Part shown: positions 1 to 11,829 of the stretch, piece after piece | Layout: each line of letters begins with the position of its first letter | Numbering within the stretch: the first letter of the stretch is position 1 | Source of the DNA: Zhengitettix transpicula | Taxonomy: Eukaryota; Arthropoda; Insecta; Orthoptera; Tetrigidae | Assembly: GCA_037074705.1 (NCBI GenBank) | Contig: CM073592.1 | Location: 88,291,129 to 88,355,128 of the forward strand | Direction of reading: 5' to 3' | DNA length: 64,000 bases | The notes under the pieces: model-generated | Databases searched by the model: none | The model's input: the letters and a program-made list of their open reading frames with translations, nothing else | What the model was told of the DNA's origin: nothing | Made by a program: the position numbers and the translations under genes

Positions 1-981
1 TTTTCGAACAAAGCAAGAATGAGAGAAGCGAGCTCACTTTGCTTTGTCGAAAAGTCAAAAAATGGCGTACGCGTGCTAAAACTCGAGAGAACTAGGAGTC
101 AGTTGGTGTCGGGACATTTCAGAGGACGGAACAAATAATACTAGAGCAGAGACTAGACGTCGTTAATGTATTATTAACCAAAGTTGTGCATTTAAGACAA
201 AGTAAAAACTTTCACGGAAGTATTACCTCGTAAATATCGCTAAGTAAAAGCAGTTTACGTATACAGCCAGCCAGGAAAGTCTAAGAGAGTTTTACGTCTG
301 TAGCCAGCCAGAAAAGCAAGTCAGTTTTGTTACGTCTACAGCCAGGAGCTAAAGAAAAGTTAGTTCTCTCCGAAAGAATAAACAGTTAAAATAAATCGTC
401 AAGGAGATACGTTGCAGTTTACGTCCAATTCAGTTAAAGACTAATAAATCTACGAGTCATAGGATTCTTGTAAGGCAAGCAGACATCAGATAGCTGACAT
501 TCAGGAGGATCATCCGAATTCCTGTGAGCCTATCAATTTTGACTTCAATAGTGTAAAATCTGTGTGGCGATATTTAGAATCAGTGTAAAAGTTTGCAATA
601 AAGTACTTCCGAAATCAAAAAGAATGCTGGTACCAGCTGGACAGTATGTAAGTAACAAAACCAAAACTAATGATTAATTGTAAACTTTAATTAAAGGATA
701 AAGTCAGAATTCGTTCTCTTTTAATTGTCAATCAGAGTTAATTTCTTTACTTTTAATTTCTTTCTATCGACATATTGTTTAGGTAAAATGTGAACTGTTT
801 GTTAATAAGATTTTTAAATCAATTTGTTGTGTCCATTATCAAACCCAGTAGAGGCCCTGAGAGAGAGAAAGATCTCAAATTTTGTTGCAATTATCTTTAT
901 TGCCACAAAATAAATAAATATTTTGTTTGCTAATTTTTGATTATTATTTCATTTAATTAACCCGTTCCATTTAATTACTAC
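1..981 (+). mobile_element. LTR of a Gypsy-like retrotransposon (copy 1, 5' side cut by window)
   Basis: This is one of four related LTR copies in the window. It shares collinear blocks, as reverse complement, with 32760..33707 and 37290..38323, for example the blocks around CTGGTACCAG (near 630) and AAACCCAGTAGAGGCCCTGAG (near 842, shown here in part). Comparison with those copies suggests only about 100 bp of its 5' end lies outside the window. It contains an AATAAA-type signal near 599. The 3' end decays as TTAATTACTACC, where the intact copy at 53540..54652 has GGGTATTACA. A primer-binding-site-like motif follows directly, so this is probably a 5' LTR. No gag or pol reading frame is seen downstream. 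Confidence 0.6.
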
Positions 982-986
982 CTAAA

Positions 987-1003
987 TGGCGCTTCACGTG
1001 AGG
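987..1003 (+). other. Primer-binding-site-like motif after LTR copy 1
   Basis: TGGCGCTTCACGTGAGG starts a few bases past the LTR end. It has the TGGCGC start typical of retroviral and Gypsy-type primer binding sites, which match the CCA-ended 3' terminus of a host tRNA. A related but damaged sequence lies just outside the inner end of the LTRs at 37290 and 32760 (minus strand), which supports a real element boundary. The tRNA species was not determined. Confidence 0.45.
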
Positions 1004-2643
1004 TAAATTCTTCAAATTCTCTAAATGTAATTTAAATAAAGAGATATTATTTGATTATTACAATATATATGTTTTCTCACTTAGTCACTCTTATAAATAT
1101 CATGGGAAAGTGACGAGGTTTATATATTTTCGGGCGATTTGAATAACGAGAAAATATAAACTTTATCTGACTTGTATTAAATATATATAAAATTTGTGTA
1201 AAATGACAATAAGTGAGAATTTATTAACATTAAAATTTACAATTAAATACATAATTTTTCTGTTTAATTTTTTATTTATATTTACATAATATTTGAATTG
1301 TTTCTTTAACTTATACAAAATAATTTTTTGTTTGTGATTCAACCTATTATAGTCTTTTTAATTATATTTATTTAATTTTCATATACAGCTGAAGACGTCC
1401 TTAAGAAAAGCGAAGAAACGTTTAGTACTTAATAGTAAATTTAAATGTTAAATCTTGACTTTTGTCCATTTTACACCAATAATGACGGGAAAAAATATTT
1501 GTTTTGCAGAGACTCAAAAATTAGTATATATTATTGACAATTCTAATATTGAAAAATTTCTTGTGAAATTAATGAGCTTTCTGTTTAAAGTTCAAATAAT
1601 TTTGTTCTATCTGAATGATTACAATGACATTGTTATTGCTGATTAGTTGCAATATTAAATTAATTATTCGAGATTTTGATATAATCAAGTTCATGAAGCA
1701 TTCGTTGATCGGTCTGCATTATTTTTTTTGATATTTGTCCATTAGCATGTCATGACTTGTGTAGCCTGGTTACAAAACATTCGTCATTTTGCATTGACGG
1801 CTTTGCTTAGATTACTTGTCTTGCTACTTCTGAATATCCCTTAACTTGGATCCCGTTTCGTATATACTCTTTTGTTTTCTTCCCCCCTGACAGAACGTTA
1901 AAATAACTCTCACGTTGTATTATTTAGTTCCCCGCGAAATGGTAGTTGAAATTAGTCGTGTATGTTTTAATTATGTTTCCCCGTCTTGCCTCCCACGATC
2001 TCATATAAGGTACTCAAAAGGTAATTATATCATTGTCTTATCTGTAAGTTGCCTGTTCTCTCGCTTTCAATCCATTAGATTTGGTGTTGTAGATTGATCA
2101 TTTACTCCTATTTCTATGCGTCACGACGCGCGAGAATTTCTGATTATATTCGCGGTTCTCTTCATCCGGATCAAACTATAATCGTACTCTTTTGTTCCTT
2201 CCTATTCATATTTATTACACCACACTCACAATATTTTTTTATCTCGTTGTTCAAGTACCTATCTTTTAAGTTATTATTGGTACAGTGTGGAGCAGAGAAA
2301 AGAGCGTGATAATCGTGCTTAGGTTATGGTAGGAGCTGGGGATGCAGTCAGTCACGTTTCGGACACCTTAGCAGTCAGTAGAATTGGATCGGTGGCCAAC
2401 TCAGCATCGGGCATACGCTTTTTAGTAATATAATTGGAAAAATTGTAGACATATTTTTACAACCTTTATAAAATCAATTTTTTTTCACTGTGCCACTCTG
2501 TATAATAGATTTGATTAGCAAATAATTAAATTAAGAACACTCTGAACCAAAATAATGAAATATGCCCCAAAACAGTTAGAATAAATTTATTCCCTGAATT
2601 AACCAAAAAAGTTAATAAATTTCAATTTAAAATAAGAATTAAA
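1004..2643. other. AT-rich non-coding tract
   Basis: This should be the internal leader of LTR copy 1, but no gag, protease or reverse transcriptase motif could be read on either strand. Short open frames are present but have no recognisable domain or coding-like composition. Confidence 0.4.
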
Positions 2644-2899
2644 AATGGAGCACTCATGTAACATTCTTCATTTATTGACAATATTTATTACAACTTATGT
2701 CGCTCATAAATTGTTCAGGACCCTATTGTTCTTATAGCCATATTCATTTGAAATTAACTCCTTCGTCACTATATATATACATAAAGTATTTAGTACGACA
2801 TCATAGTACATCGTCTGTTTACGCACTAGTAACTAGTACTAGCTGAACAATTTATAACTGACATATTTTAGAATTTAGTCAACATAAGGGTACTCCATT
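2644..2899. mobile_element. Foldback / MITE-like element with imperfect terminal inverted repeats
   Basis: The left end reads AATGGAGCACTC and the right end, reverse complemented, AATGGAGTACCC. Inside, a 13-bp perfect inverted pair ATAAATTGTTCAG lies at 2706..2718 and 2843..2855. The arms between these blocks also align loosely. A 5-bp ATTAA sits on both flanks and could be a target-site duplication. There is no coding potential, so a non-autonomous DNA element is the likely reading. Superfamily unknown. Confidence 0.4.
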
Positions 2900-4180
2900 A
2901 TTAATTTCCATCCAATATAGCAGTTTTTAGAACATCATTTTTGATGACAATTAATTTAAAACTAAATGTTTTTTCCCCTATATTTTGCACCCCTCCAGGT
3001 GGGTGTTATATATTGTAAAGAAACACGTTCAAATTTATTTTAAATGTCTTTAATATCAAAGAACTGACGAATTTTTATTTAATGTATAATTTAGACATTC
3101 TTAAATACTTTCAATGGCCAAAAATTTTTATGGTCATATTTAATGTTTAATACATTGTCAGAAACTATTATTTCATGACCGCCAGGTTAATGTAGGCCTA
3201 ACTTATTTTTTTTTCAAGAAAATGTAATCTGATTATAGGTCTTTAATTCCACTCAGAAATGTTGGACGGGTTCCCCGCCACCTTTTAATATCCTTATCAC
3301 TTCCTCGGGCGCTACTGTGCTCAATTTAGGTGTTGTTGAGACTTGCCTAATCTCTATAAGGTTCTAGCAGGCACGCTTCTACTTCCCGCGCTTGTGGTTC
3401 TGTTCTTAAAAATATTTATTCTTTACAACGCCTTGGGCTCTATCGAATGTTTATTCAACGTCAGTTACTGTAATTGCTTGGAGAATTTGTTATCATTTTC
3501 ATCTGTTCTCTTAAAACGGATGTGGGTAAATATTACTTCGTAAGCAAGTCAATGCAGGATTGGGATGCTTTGCCTGAACAGATACTAGAAACCTTCCGTA
3601 AGAATACAAAGATGTTAGATAATAAGTAAGAATAGACATGTTGGGCGGAAATTAAGTTGAGAAATAGCTTCCAAATTAGACATTGATCTGAAGGAATATG
3701 ACGACTTTAACGGATTTTCTTGTTGTAATTATTATTTTTTCTCTCATCTCATTTTCATAGCTGCAACCGAGAAAATGAGCATTTGTAATAATATTTTTTC
3801 ATTGGTCTGTAATTTTCATAATCCGCTTTATTTAATTTCTAAGTTGTATTACCAACGCTTCGTCGCAATTCTTTGGTAATCTATATAATTTTATGTACCT
3901 CCTAATGCTAAGTTGCTACATTATATCAAAGTTATTTAAAGTTGTTCTTTATATTGTCATATCCCATCTATTAATGCGTCAGGTGATAATTGCAGTCCAC
4001 TATCTTGATACTTCAGTCTTCTTAATATATTCTCCTTTTTAAACTTTCTGAAATATTCTGTTCGTCTAGACTTCTCAGCTATATATTACATTTAATTTGT
4101 AAATCAGAAATTTAAGTGTTTGCTGAAGTGAACATCTATGAAATGTACGTCTTTATAGCGGAGAAATAGTTGTCCGCCTC
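2900..4180. other. AT-rich non-coding tract
   Basis: Read on both strands; no gene, transposon end or structured repeat recognised. A slightly GC-richer stretch around 3245..3380 has no exon-like borders. Confidence 0.4.
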
Positions 4181-4189
4181 TCTCTTATT

Positions 4190-4440
4190 ATAATGGCTTA
4201 ATGGCTTCTCTTCCGGCTGTTTCATAATATTTGCCTCCTTGAAAATTTCGCAACCCCTCCAAGGATTTACAGCACGTGCTGGAAGTTATTTCCTGTATTT
4301 ACACAGCATCGCGTACAAACAGCCAGAGTGGGTGGCTTTTGCGACGAGATGCCAACGTCGGAACACGGTTTATTTAGCGCATCTCCGAGCTTCAACTTAA
4401 ACCTCACAAGAGCAAACATCACCCTCAGGGCATGAATTCT
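4190..4440. promoter_or_regulatory. GC-richer island, possible conserved non-coding element
   Basis: A roughly 250-bp stretch of balanced composition stands out from its AT-rich flanks and has no long reading frame. At 4271..4280 it carries the 10-bp palindrome AGCACGTGCT, a CACGTG E-box of the kind bound by bHLH or bHLH-PAS dimers. The regulatory role is inference from composition and motif only. Confidence 0.2.
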
Positions 4441-4499
4441 TTAAGCCTGTGTTAAAAAGTAAGCCGCTGTCACACACAGCTACAACTTATTGCGGACTG

Positions 4500-5286
4500 T
4501 TGCAGAACCGTTCACTTCATCTAAAAAAAAACACTAGATACTGATTTAGTTTGTATTGATGCTAGAAAAATTTGTACAAGTCGGAGTAACTCAGTGAAAA
4601 GTATAAGAAAATTTCTATATTTTTCTCCTGATTCATTATTATTCTAAAAACAAAATGAGAAAAAAATTAATTAATCAGAATTTAAATATATGATCAGAAT
4701 TTTCAAGTACTTTGCGTCCTTCTCTCACAGCAATTTAAAATAGGATAACATGAAAAACAATGGTATAAAATCAAGGATATATATACACAAATACCAAATA
4801 ATTTAAAATTTGATGATGTATAATTTTTTTCATATTTTCATGTTTCAAATTGATTATTAACAGTTTTTGAATGATTCTGAAATTCTTCTTTTACCGTAAT
4901 GATGTTTCCTGTCTAATATAGTTTACCTTTATAGCAGCCTTTAGTAATCGGATTGTGTTTACTGGCTGTAAGTTTTAAATTAGATTTATATTCTATAATC
5001 CTGTAATCTAAGCCCCTTTGGTTTGACCGATGTAACACGAACTACAACAAAAACAATCATTTCATAAACTACATTCTTTGTGACGAAAAACCTGGTAGGA
5101 TCAAAAGTTTAAGACTTAAAATAGATATATGTATAATATTGGACGATAAAGGGTGACAATATGGTAACACAATGAAATTATTAACGTTAACGTTAAAATT
5201 TGTTTGAATGTTGAGAGCTACATTTACCCGACATAATTTAAATCAGTATAAGTAAATAAAACGCACAACAAGGTATTAAAATAATT
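4500..5286. other. AT-rich non-coding tract
   Basis: No gene or recognisable repeat seen. Confidence 0.4.
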
Positions 5287-5332
5287 AATTTATACAACAC
5301 TACGTTTCGTTCCTTTTTTGGAACTTTTTCAG
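5287..5332 (-). ncRNA. Degenerate hammerhead-like motif (Penelope-type)
   Basis: On the minus strand CTGAAAA is followed by a 5-bp hairpin, GTTCC with GGAAC around an A-rich loop, then CGAAACGTA. The order matches a hammerhead ribozyme (CUGAUGA, stem II, GAAA, cleavage triplet), but the first core block carries substitutions, so this is a decayed copy at best. Confidence 0.3.
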
Positions 5333-5339
5333 TAGCAGT

Positions 5340-6235
5340 AAAGCCAAAATATTAATGTTACGTAATATTACAGAAAATAAATTGCATTCGTTAATACTTT
5401 ACAAATCCAAAACAAAACGAGTTACTTTATATTATTTTTTCTGATTGAATTTCAAAACTATTAAGAGGAATATTAAATTTTTTAATAGAAAATAGACTTG
5501 CTGAATATCAAAAGGAGGTATATGTTAACATTATAAAACCGAAGGATATTTATTTTTGTAATTTATATAACGTAAAATTGTATCAAAAAATCTTTTCAGA
5601 TGAATATAGCGGTATTGTAAAGCTGAAAGCTTCTGAATGTTTTGAATCAAATTGATACATGAATTACAAGAATAAAATACTTGTTAATTTTGGGAAATAT
5701 TTGGTTTTATGGTTTTAACATATAACTTCCTGTGATATTAAATTTGTTAAATCTATGTTTTTAGGAATTCCTGTTCGTGCATGGCAAAATATATTATAAC
5801 AAATAATGATTTGTTATAGTGTTGAAGTCTGAAATATTTTTATGCACATGAATTTTATCAACATCAGGAAAAAGTAATTTTCAAATCACAAACAGTCAGA
5901 GGTAATTAGTTAAGTCAAAAGATTTCAGTTTAAATTGATATTTTGTACATATTCATAACGTCATTTTAGAGATGAGGCTATGACGTTTTTTAATATATTT
6001 AAAATCCACGTGATTAAATTTAGGATAATGAGTATTGGTCATTTATGCTTGACGCTTCAAAGAAGTAATTAATGTATATAAAATATATAATGATGGTAAA
6101 TTCTATTTAATAATTAAATATATCAAATTCAGCTAACATGACATAAATAATTAACATGGAAACCCGACTGATTTATTTAAAAAATATTCGTTACAAATGA
6201 CGTGTAGTATCGTTTTAAAAATAAAAACTGTAAAT
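5340..6235. other. AT-rich non-coding tract
   Basis: No gene or recognisable repeat seen. Confidence 0.4.
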
Positions 6236-6239
6236 CGTA

Positions 6240-6540
6240 ATGGAATGGGATACAGAATCTCTGTAATCCCATGGCACTGTATTTGATGGAAGTGGGCTGC
6301 TCCACCCTGGGAGCGATCTCATTAAATCAGCCAATGCGCTGGTCGTTGCTTTGCCCTTGCAGATCTCTACAGTGATATGTAGATCACATGGGCGTCATTC
6401 TCTGTGCCAGGCGTGCTGTTGCTATAGTGAAAATAATTGAGCGGGTAGTCGTAGCTTACTACTCTTACAGTACTGTACTCCAATTATTTTCGTTGAAATC
6501 CACCAACGGGCACTCCTGTCAGTAAATGGCTTGGGATTAA
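6240..6540. other. GC-richer segment with nested inverted repeats
   Basis: Balanced composition without a long reading frame. Perfect 11-bp arms GAAAATAATTG (6429..6439) and CAATTATTTTC (6481..6491) enclose two smaller hairpins, GTAGT/ACTAC and ACAGTACTGT. It could be a structured RNA, a small foldback element or chance. Confidence 0.25.
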
Positions 6541-6544
6541 CGAG

Positions 6545-7776
6545 TCATATTCATATTTTAATTAAAATACAGAAAAAATCTCAAATAATAAATTTATCAT
6601 TTGAACTTTTACAAGTTCAAATTACTGTATCAATAAATAAGTTTATTGAGTGATTCATATCCGATACGTATGTGTGGATTAAAGATAGTAATTGAATGCA
6701 TACCAGTAAGAGCACTTTATGTTTCACAGTGGCCATATTAATCAATCAAAGACGAAAGGAGAATACATCCCCCTATTTAGATCTGGGGGAGCTATTTTTC
6801 TATATCACGTTCTCTCCTATAGAAACTAACAATCAACCTTCGACAGATACTCGTAATTTGGGGTTTCTGAGTCGCTGATCGCGGATCTTAATGATGCTGT
6901 CAATCAGTTACTCTCTAATGAGGAAGGGTCCCGAGGCAGAGACTAAGTTTCCTTTATTAATCTTCCTGATTATATTACAGAACGCTTTTTTCGGCGTATT
7001 TGGTGGATTATGGCCAATTTAGCCCGTCATACGTCAAACAGACACGAATATTCCAGGGTTTATAAACATTTTTTCAGAAAGAGTTGTAATGAATAATGTT
7101 TAAAGTATTGTATATCCTACTAAGTTTTATTGTAATTTATAATATTGTAATAACAAGCGATCTCATTGGGTGCCGGTTGGAAAAGGCGATCAACGGTGAT
7201 AATTGAAATGTTGAGAGGTTCAAAGGCTCACTCTGTGTATCAACAGGGTCGGACATTTTGATTGAACTAATTTTCAATACCTCGACTACGGGATACTTTG
7301 TGATATGATGAATTATCAGGGACGCCAATACAGCACGAACGAAACAAGGGAGTAGTCGACTAGAAGGATTGGACTAAGGAGGATGGGGTCCGGTTACGTA
7401 TTAAACTATTCCTGTAAAATTTTAGTTATAAAATCGGAAACAGTTTTTAATGGTCTATATTGCTCCAATATACTAGAAGTACCCATGTGCCTACTGAAAA
7501 CAATTTTTAAGTCGCGGATGCACGTTCAAGTAATTTTTATGGATGAACGGAACGGAACGGACCGTAGGCTGTATGGAGCGATCGAGTTCGTCAAGAGAAT
7601 GACTGTCCTGTGTTCTGTCGTGTCGTGGGGTTCGAACTCGGCCTTGCCCGGAGAATAAGCAGTTATTGTTCGATGATAGAGCTTTGCTTTGCTAAACTGG
7701 ATCCTACTTGCTGTGAAAGCTGGTACAGTTTTGCTCTACTCGATACCACTACGAACCTGTTTTCTACGCGAAAGCG
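6545..7776. other. Non-coding tract left of the pogo-like element
   Basis: AT-rich to about 7130, then moderately balanced sequence up to the TA target at 7777. Several short open frames overlap in different frames in 7137..7660; none has a recognisable domain or convincing splice borders. Confidence 0.35.
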
Positions 7777-7778
7777 TA

Positions 7779-9005
7779 GGGGAACGGAGGGTAGTATGGA
7801 CCGGCGAGTAGTATGGGCCAATTGGTCAATCAACTATTTGCTGATAAATAGCAGCATCGTACATAGTCTAGCCTTTTTCTACCTGCATAGTTCTGCCATG
7901 CTCAGAAAGATCAGTTCATTGTGTTCAGTGTAAGTGATTATTGTTTGTCTGCGCGCCTTCAAGTTGCTGCCTGGAACACATTCACACTGAATTATTTCAG
8001 TTAGGAATATACTTATGAAATTAAGACTATTATTTAGTTTACTCTATTAATATAAGACACTGGTTGTTTCATTTCGTTTGCTCCAGCCTGTTTTCCTTGC
8101 AGCCATGTTTTCCAAATCAATGTGGCTCGGGTAGTAACGGCCATGTCACATTCGGGTAGTATGGGCCACGTAACGCAGGTTTCTTCCGAGACAGATTATA
8201 GAACCATTTCTGAAGAGATCTCCAGTTCCTTCAAGGCAACACCCTCATCACAACTTTCTGATTTTGGAAAAGTTTTAAAAGAAATGTCGCCTCTGCCCTC
8301 CTGCAGAGAAAAGAGTTTGGTGAGTCGGAAACGAATGGCAGAGAGAAGCGAAATATTAACATCGACTCCAATAAAAAAAAATGTTGACTGAAAGAGTGTC
8401 AGAAAATCAAAACGAAAAACAGATAAGGAAATAAATAAAATTTTCGAAAAACAAACCAAAGTTCACCGTAAAGAAGAATAAAAATGAACAAATAAAAATG
8501 TTTAATTATGAAAATCCTACACCAAGCACTTCTATAGATAAAGTAGATGAGGAATGAATAATATTCAGGGAAAATTATGAAGAAAACTGGATTCAGAGTA
8601 ACAGTTGTAAAGGTTGGGGCACAGAACTCTGTGCGGACATTGACTACTTGTTTTTTTTTATTTTTGTGATCTTTGGAAGGTAAATAAATAATAATGTAAA
8701 TGACTTGTAAAACATTATAAAATTATACGAGTATTAAACAACAAGAAAATATTTTTTAAATTTAAAAAACCTAATAACTTTGGCGTGGCCCATACTACCC
8801 GACTATTTTTGAAATATTTCTCATGTAAGGTTAACACTGCATGCATTGTATGTGATGTTCGCTTCATTAATTGCTAAATATATTTTTAGTACTTAAAGAA
8901 ATGTAGTTGAACAACGATTTTAATTGTTCATGACCGATTTTAACCACAAATATTTTTTTTAATTTCATTTTTTTCTTAAGTGGCTCATACTACCCGCCGT
9001 TCCCC
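7779..9005 (+). mobile_element. Pogo/Tigger-like DNA transposon, internally deleted, 1227 bp
   Basis: Both ends are visible. The left end starts GGGGAACGGAGGGTAGTATG and the right end, reverse complemented, starts GGGGAACGGCGGGTAGTATG, a terminal inverted repeat of about 25 bp. TA flanks the element at 7777..7778 and 9006..9007, the usual duplication for the Tc1/mariner/pogo superfamily. A 15-bp iteron related to GGGTAGTATGGGCCA recurs at about 7788, 7805, 8127, 8152, 8785 (reverse) and 8981 (reverse). Inside lies only the C-terminal part of a transposase, preceded by a possible intron (GTAAGT at 7929, AG at 8101..8102). The DDE core is missing, so this copy is non-autonomous. Ends and duplication are read directly; the family name rests on the transposase tail. 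Confidence 0.75.
8122..8680 (+). pseudogene. Pogo/Jerky-like transposase C-terminal remnant
   Basis: An open frame runs from 8122 to 8391 and includes MSPLP, SRKRMAERSEILTSTP and IKK, the pattern of the linker after the DDE domain in Jerky/Tigger-type transposases (proline block, basic block, then LTxTPxK). After a stop at 8389 and further stops, a second piece at about 8582..8680 reads ENWIQSNSCKGWGTELCAD, matching the zinc-finger-like tail (W-x-C-x-G-W-x-H-x-C) of the same transposases with the histidine lost. The helix-turn-helix and catalytic DDE region are absent. It is a broken gene without expected activity; the element may once have been mobilised in trans. Confidence 0.55.
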
Positions 9006-9007
9006 TA

Positions 9008-10620
9008 TATTATAATACAGAATATCAACTTGTGTTTCGTCACATTTTAACTGTAACGTCTAACTCTTACATCTATTGATTGTGAAGGGAAATCGTGAGA
9101 CTGTTGATCGGCTTAACTTGCCAACGCTGCTTGACGTCCGTATTTGTTCCATAGATGTGAACCTGGATTATTCCTATTTCACTTTGTAATCGTTTACGAT
9201 ACTTATTTATTTTCTTGATTTGAAGATATTTCGACAAGACTAACATGTAAGGAAAAGTGGTCGAAGCTCAACAATTTATCGCTGCATATATTTTAAAACT
9301 GCATTCACTGTTACAATATAATAATACATAATTTACATAATACATAATTTAGTTAATTTGGCGGACATGTTACGACGGCGTGAGACGTCGAGCACTAAAT
9401 ATAAATGTTACGTTCGCTCTGACGAACCATGTTACGACTGTTCAGATATGCGTTGCAGTTTTAACGTTATTAAGATTTGTCTGGCAGACTTTTGTCGAGT
9501 TCCCCCCCCCCCCAAGATTAGACCGCGCTTTAAGAGGCTTTCTGCAAAAACGTACTGTCAGATTAATAGCAGAAAATGTCCCGAGGACTAACCTTAAAAC
9601 CATATTCCTTATTAAATAAGAAAATAGAATCCTCATTAAAGTTAAAAAAATATATATATATGTAAATTGCAAACACCATTTATAATCTTAAACGCTGTCA
9701 GGCAGCGATTTCTCTTTTTTGACTGTTTAGCGATACCTAACCTTCTAGGAATCCAAATTTAAATTGTAATAAATTATGTATCTAGTGAAATATAAAATAA
9801 GAATATATAGGAGTGTGACGAATTAATTGAAGCGATTGAAATAAATTAAATTGGACTGTTACACATAATTTCCGTTTATGTCAAAGATAAACTTTTATTA
9901 AAAACTAAATTTTCTTCGTAATTTTTTTTATTTAAACTACAAAGTTTTGTAAAGAAAACATTTAACTCTTCTTCACGTAATGATAGTTAACAGTCAGGAA
10001 AACTTTATAAGCAAATGATAAATTCATCTTTATTTTGATGTGATGGTGAAGAAAATCCAAATCTAAAACTAAATATTAAAACCAATAAAATATAAATTGC
10101 AGAGATGAAAATAAACGTTTTTTAAACTTACATTAAATATAATAATTATATGCAATTATAATCATGCTCCATAATTCTTAAAATTCAACAAAGAATAGAT
10201 TTTTAATTTGATGTACATCTTTATGGCTGTATGCGAACATGAACTATAGGAGAACGACGTAAACATTGAAGTAACGTAAAGTTTAAAATATTGTTAAATT
10301 TAATTCTTAATGGACTCTTGTGAATATCAAAAAGACCTAAATGCCCATTTCCTTTAATAAATTACAATAATATGGAACGTAAATACTGTTTATATTTTAT
10401 GTGTAATTGATTTTACAATAATCTGATGTGTAACATTTTACTCATTAATCTCGGAAAGTATTTAATTACCACATCCAAATATTTTAAATTAACCCAATAA
10501 ATGTTATGATTATGTTACATATTAAAAATAATAGGCCCTACTCTTCCTGTTGAAGTTATAGTTGATTCTTGATATTTAAATTATATCTTTAATTGTTTAT
10601 TGTTATATGGTCCTGTCAGG
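9008..10620. other. AT-rich non-coding tract with a C12 homopolymer
   Basis: A run of 12 C lies at 9502..9513 inside a short balanced patch (9350..9600) where three overlapping short frames are open. None resembles a known domain. The rest shows nothing recognisable. Confidence 0.35.
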
Positions 10621-10629
10621 TTTAACATC

Positions 10630-10672
10630 CCTTCCGAACGTTTGATGAAGACCCAAATTAATATCGAAACGA
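10630..10672 (+). ncRNA. Degenerate hammerhead-like motif
   Basis: TTGATGA and CGAAACG occur in hammerhead order about 20 bases apart, but the first core base is changed and no good stem II or cleavage triplet is present. Probably decayed Penelope-type debris. Confidence 0.2.
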
Positions 10673-11309
10673 AATTATATAATTTTTTCTTTTTAATGAT
10701 TTTAGAACAATATTAACTACAAGAGTTTTGGGATCAAGTGCATAAGTGCATATATTCTACAGAAACGCACGTTTTACTCAGTAAAGGAGTTTCTTAACAG
10801 TTCCCCTAATAATGAATTATTTTTTGTTTATACTGCAAAAGTGTTGAATGTGCTGCTCTTAAAACTACTTATGTCATAACTTCTTTGTTGGTATTTTCTG
10901 CTTTTTTCTTTGTTTGGTTCATGTACGGCCTGAAGTTTGTACGGAAGGGCAGATTCCTTGTCGTTCTATTTCGTACAGTGACTTATCCGTCGGTTGTGTT
11001 TCTTCCTAGTGTGCTTGTGTCAGATTTTGTGTTTATTTTTGTGCGATGTGTAATTACAAATTTTATTACAGTTAATTCTCTAACTACTTATTCTTTTATC
11101 TAATGCGTATTGAATTTCTTTCAATACTGTAAATATTATATTATACTATTAATAACGTTAAAGAATTTTCATTTTTATTATTATTACTATATATTAATTT
11201 TAGTTATGTTGGACAGTGAAATTTGTGTTCCCGATTTTTAATTTATTTTCACTTATAATTGTTATTAATAGTATCATCCCATAATTATATTGTAATTTTA
11301 TGTAAATAC

Positions 11310-11362
11310 GTATTATATGTCCTCATGTGAGGACTAATTAAATAAATAAATCAAATCAAATA
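11310..11362 (+). mobile_element. Probable 3' tail of a retroposon
   Basis: A small hairpin, GTCCTCA TG TGAGGAC, is followed at once by simple repeats of the form AATTAAATAAATAAATCAAATCAAAT. This is the layout of many LINE and SINE 3' ends. The upstream body (10880..11310) is AT-rich and has no legible reverse transcriptase, so the family stays open. Confidence 0.35.
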
Positions 11363-11480
11363 TCTAATATTAGTTTGTTAATATGTATTAGACTTTTGAA
11401 ATAAACGAAGTACTCCTGCAGAGTCTAATCGGTATTTGAATATAAGAATGTATTTATTGTAGTACAGTGTCATTTCTCAC

Positions 11481-11789
11481 CGCGGACTACCAGCCGCAGA
11501 GGAGGCGACGCAGCCAAAAGCCTGCCCGTCTTAGCGTCGCGACGCTCGCAGCGCCAGAGCCCCACGTCGTCGAGGCGGACGCTGCTGATGCGCAGGTGTC
11601 CCTTCTCTGTAGTTGTGTAGCGGTGCGTATTGTCTTCGACGCCGACGCCGACGCCCGGCGGCCCGTGCCGACGCCACAGAGGCTCTCCTGGTGGAGGAGC
11701 GCACTCCAGTTGCGCTTCCTGGTGCAGCAGCAACGGTACGTGACGCTCGCGCTCTAGAGGACCTGATAAGTGCGGGTCTGGACGGGCCT
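11481..11789 (-). CDS. Internal exon encoding one immunoglobulin-like domain
   Basis: This is the clearest host coding sequence in the window. On the minus strand it is bounded by a pyrimidine-rich acceptor (TTTCTTTCGCAG, AG at 11791..11790) and a donor GTGAGA (GT at 11480..11479). The exon is 309 nt, phase 1 at both ends, and GC-rich in AT-rich surroundings. It encodes about 102 residues forming a whole Ig domain: first cysteine at 29 in LEC, core tryptophan at 38 in LWRRHG, an LRISSV strand at 65..70, and DDVGLWRC with the second cysteine at 80, 51 residues after the first. Tryptophan replaces the usual tyrosine of the D-x-G-x-Y-x-C motif. Symmetric phase-1 exons are typical of extracellular Ig domains, so the parent is probably a secreted or membrane adhesion/guidance protein. 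No neighbouring exon on this strand was identified, implying long introns. I cannot name the gene. Confidence 0.75.
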
Positions 11790-11829
11790 CTGCGAAAGAA
11801 ACGTGACAGTCAATTTTCGAACACAATTT

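Noticed and set aside
9358..9672. Overlapping open frames around the C12 run
   Set aside because: Three frames on two strands are open at once with no domain; the proline stretch is the homopolymer.
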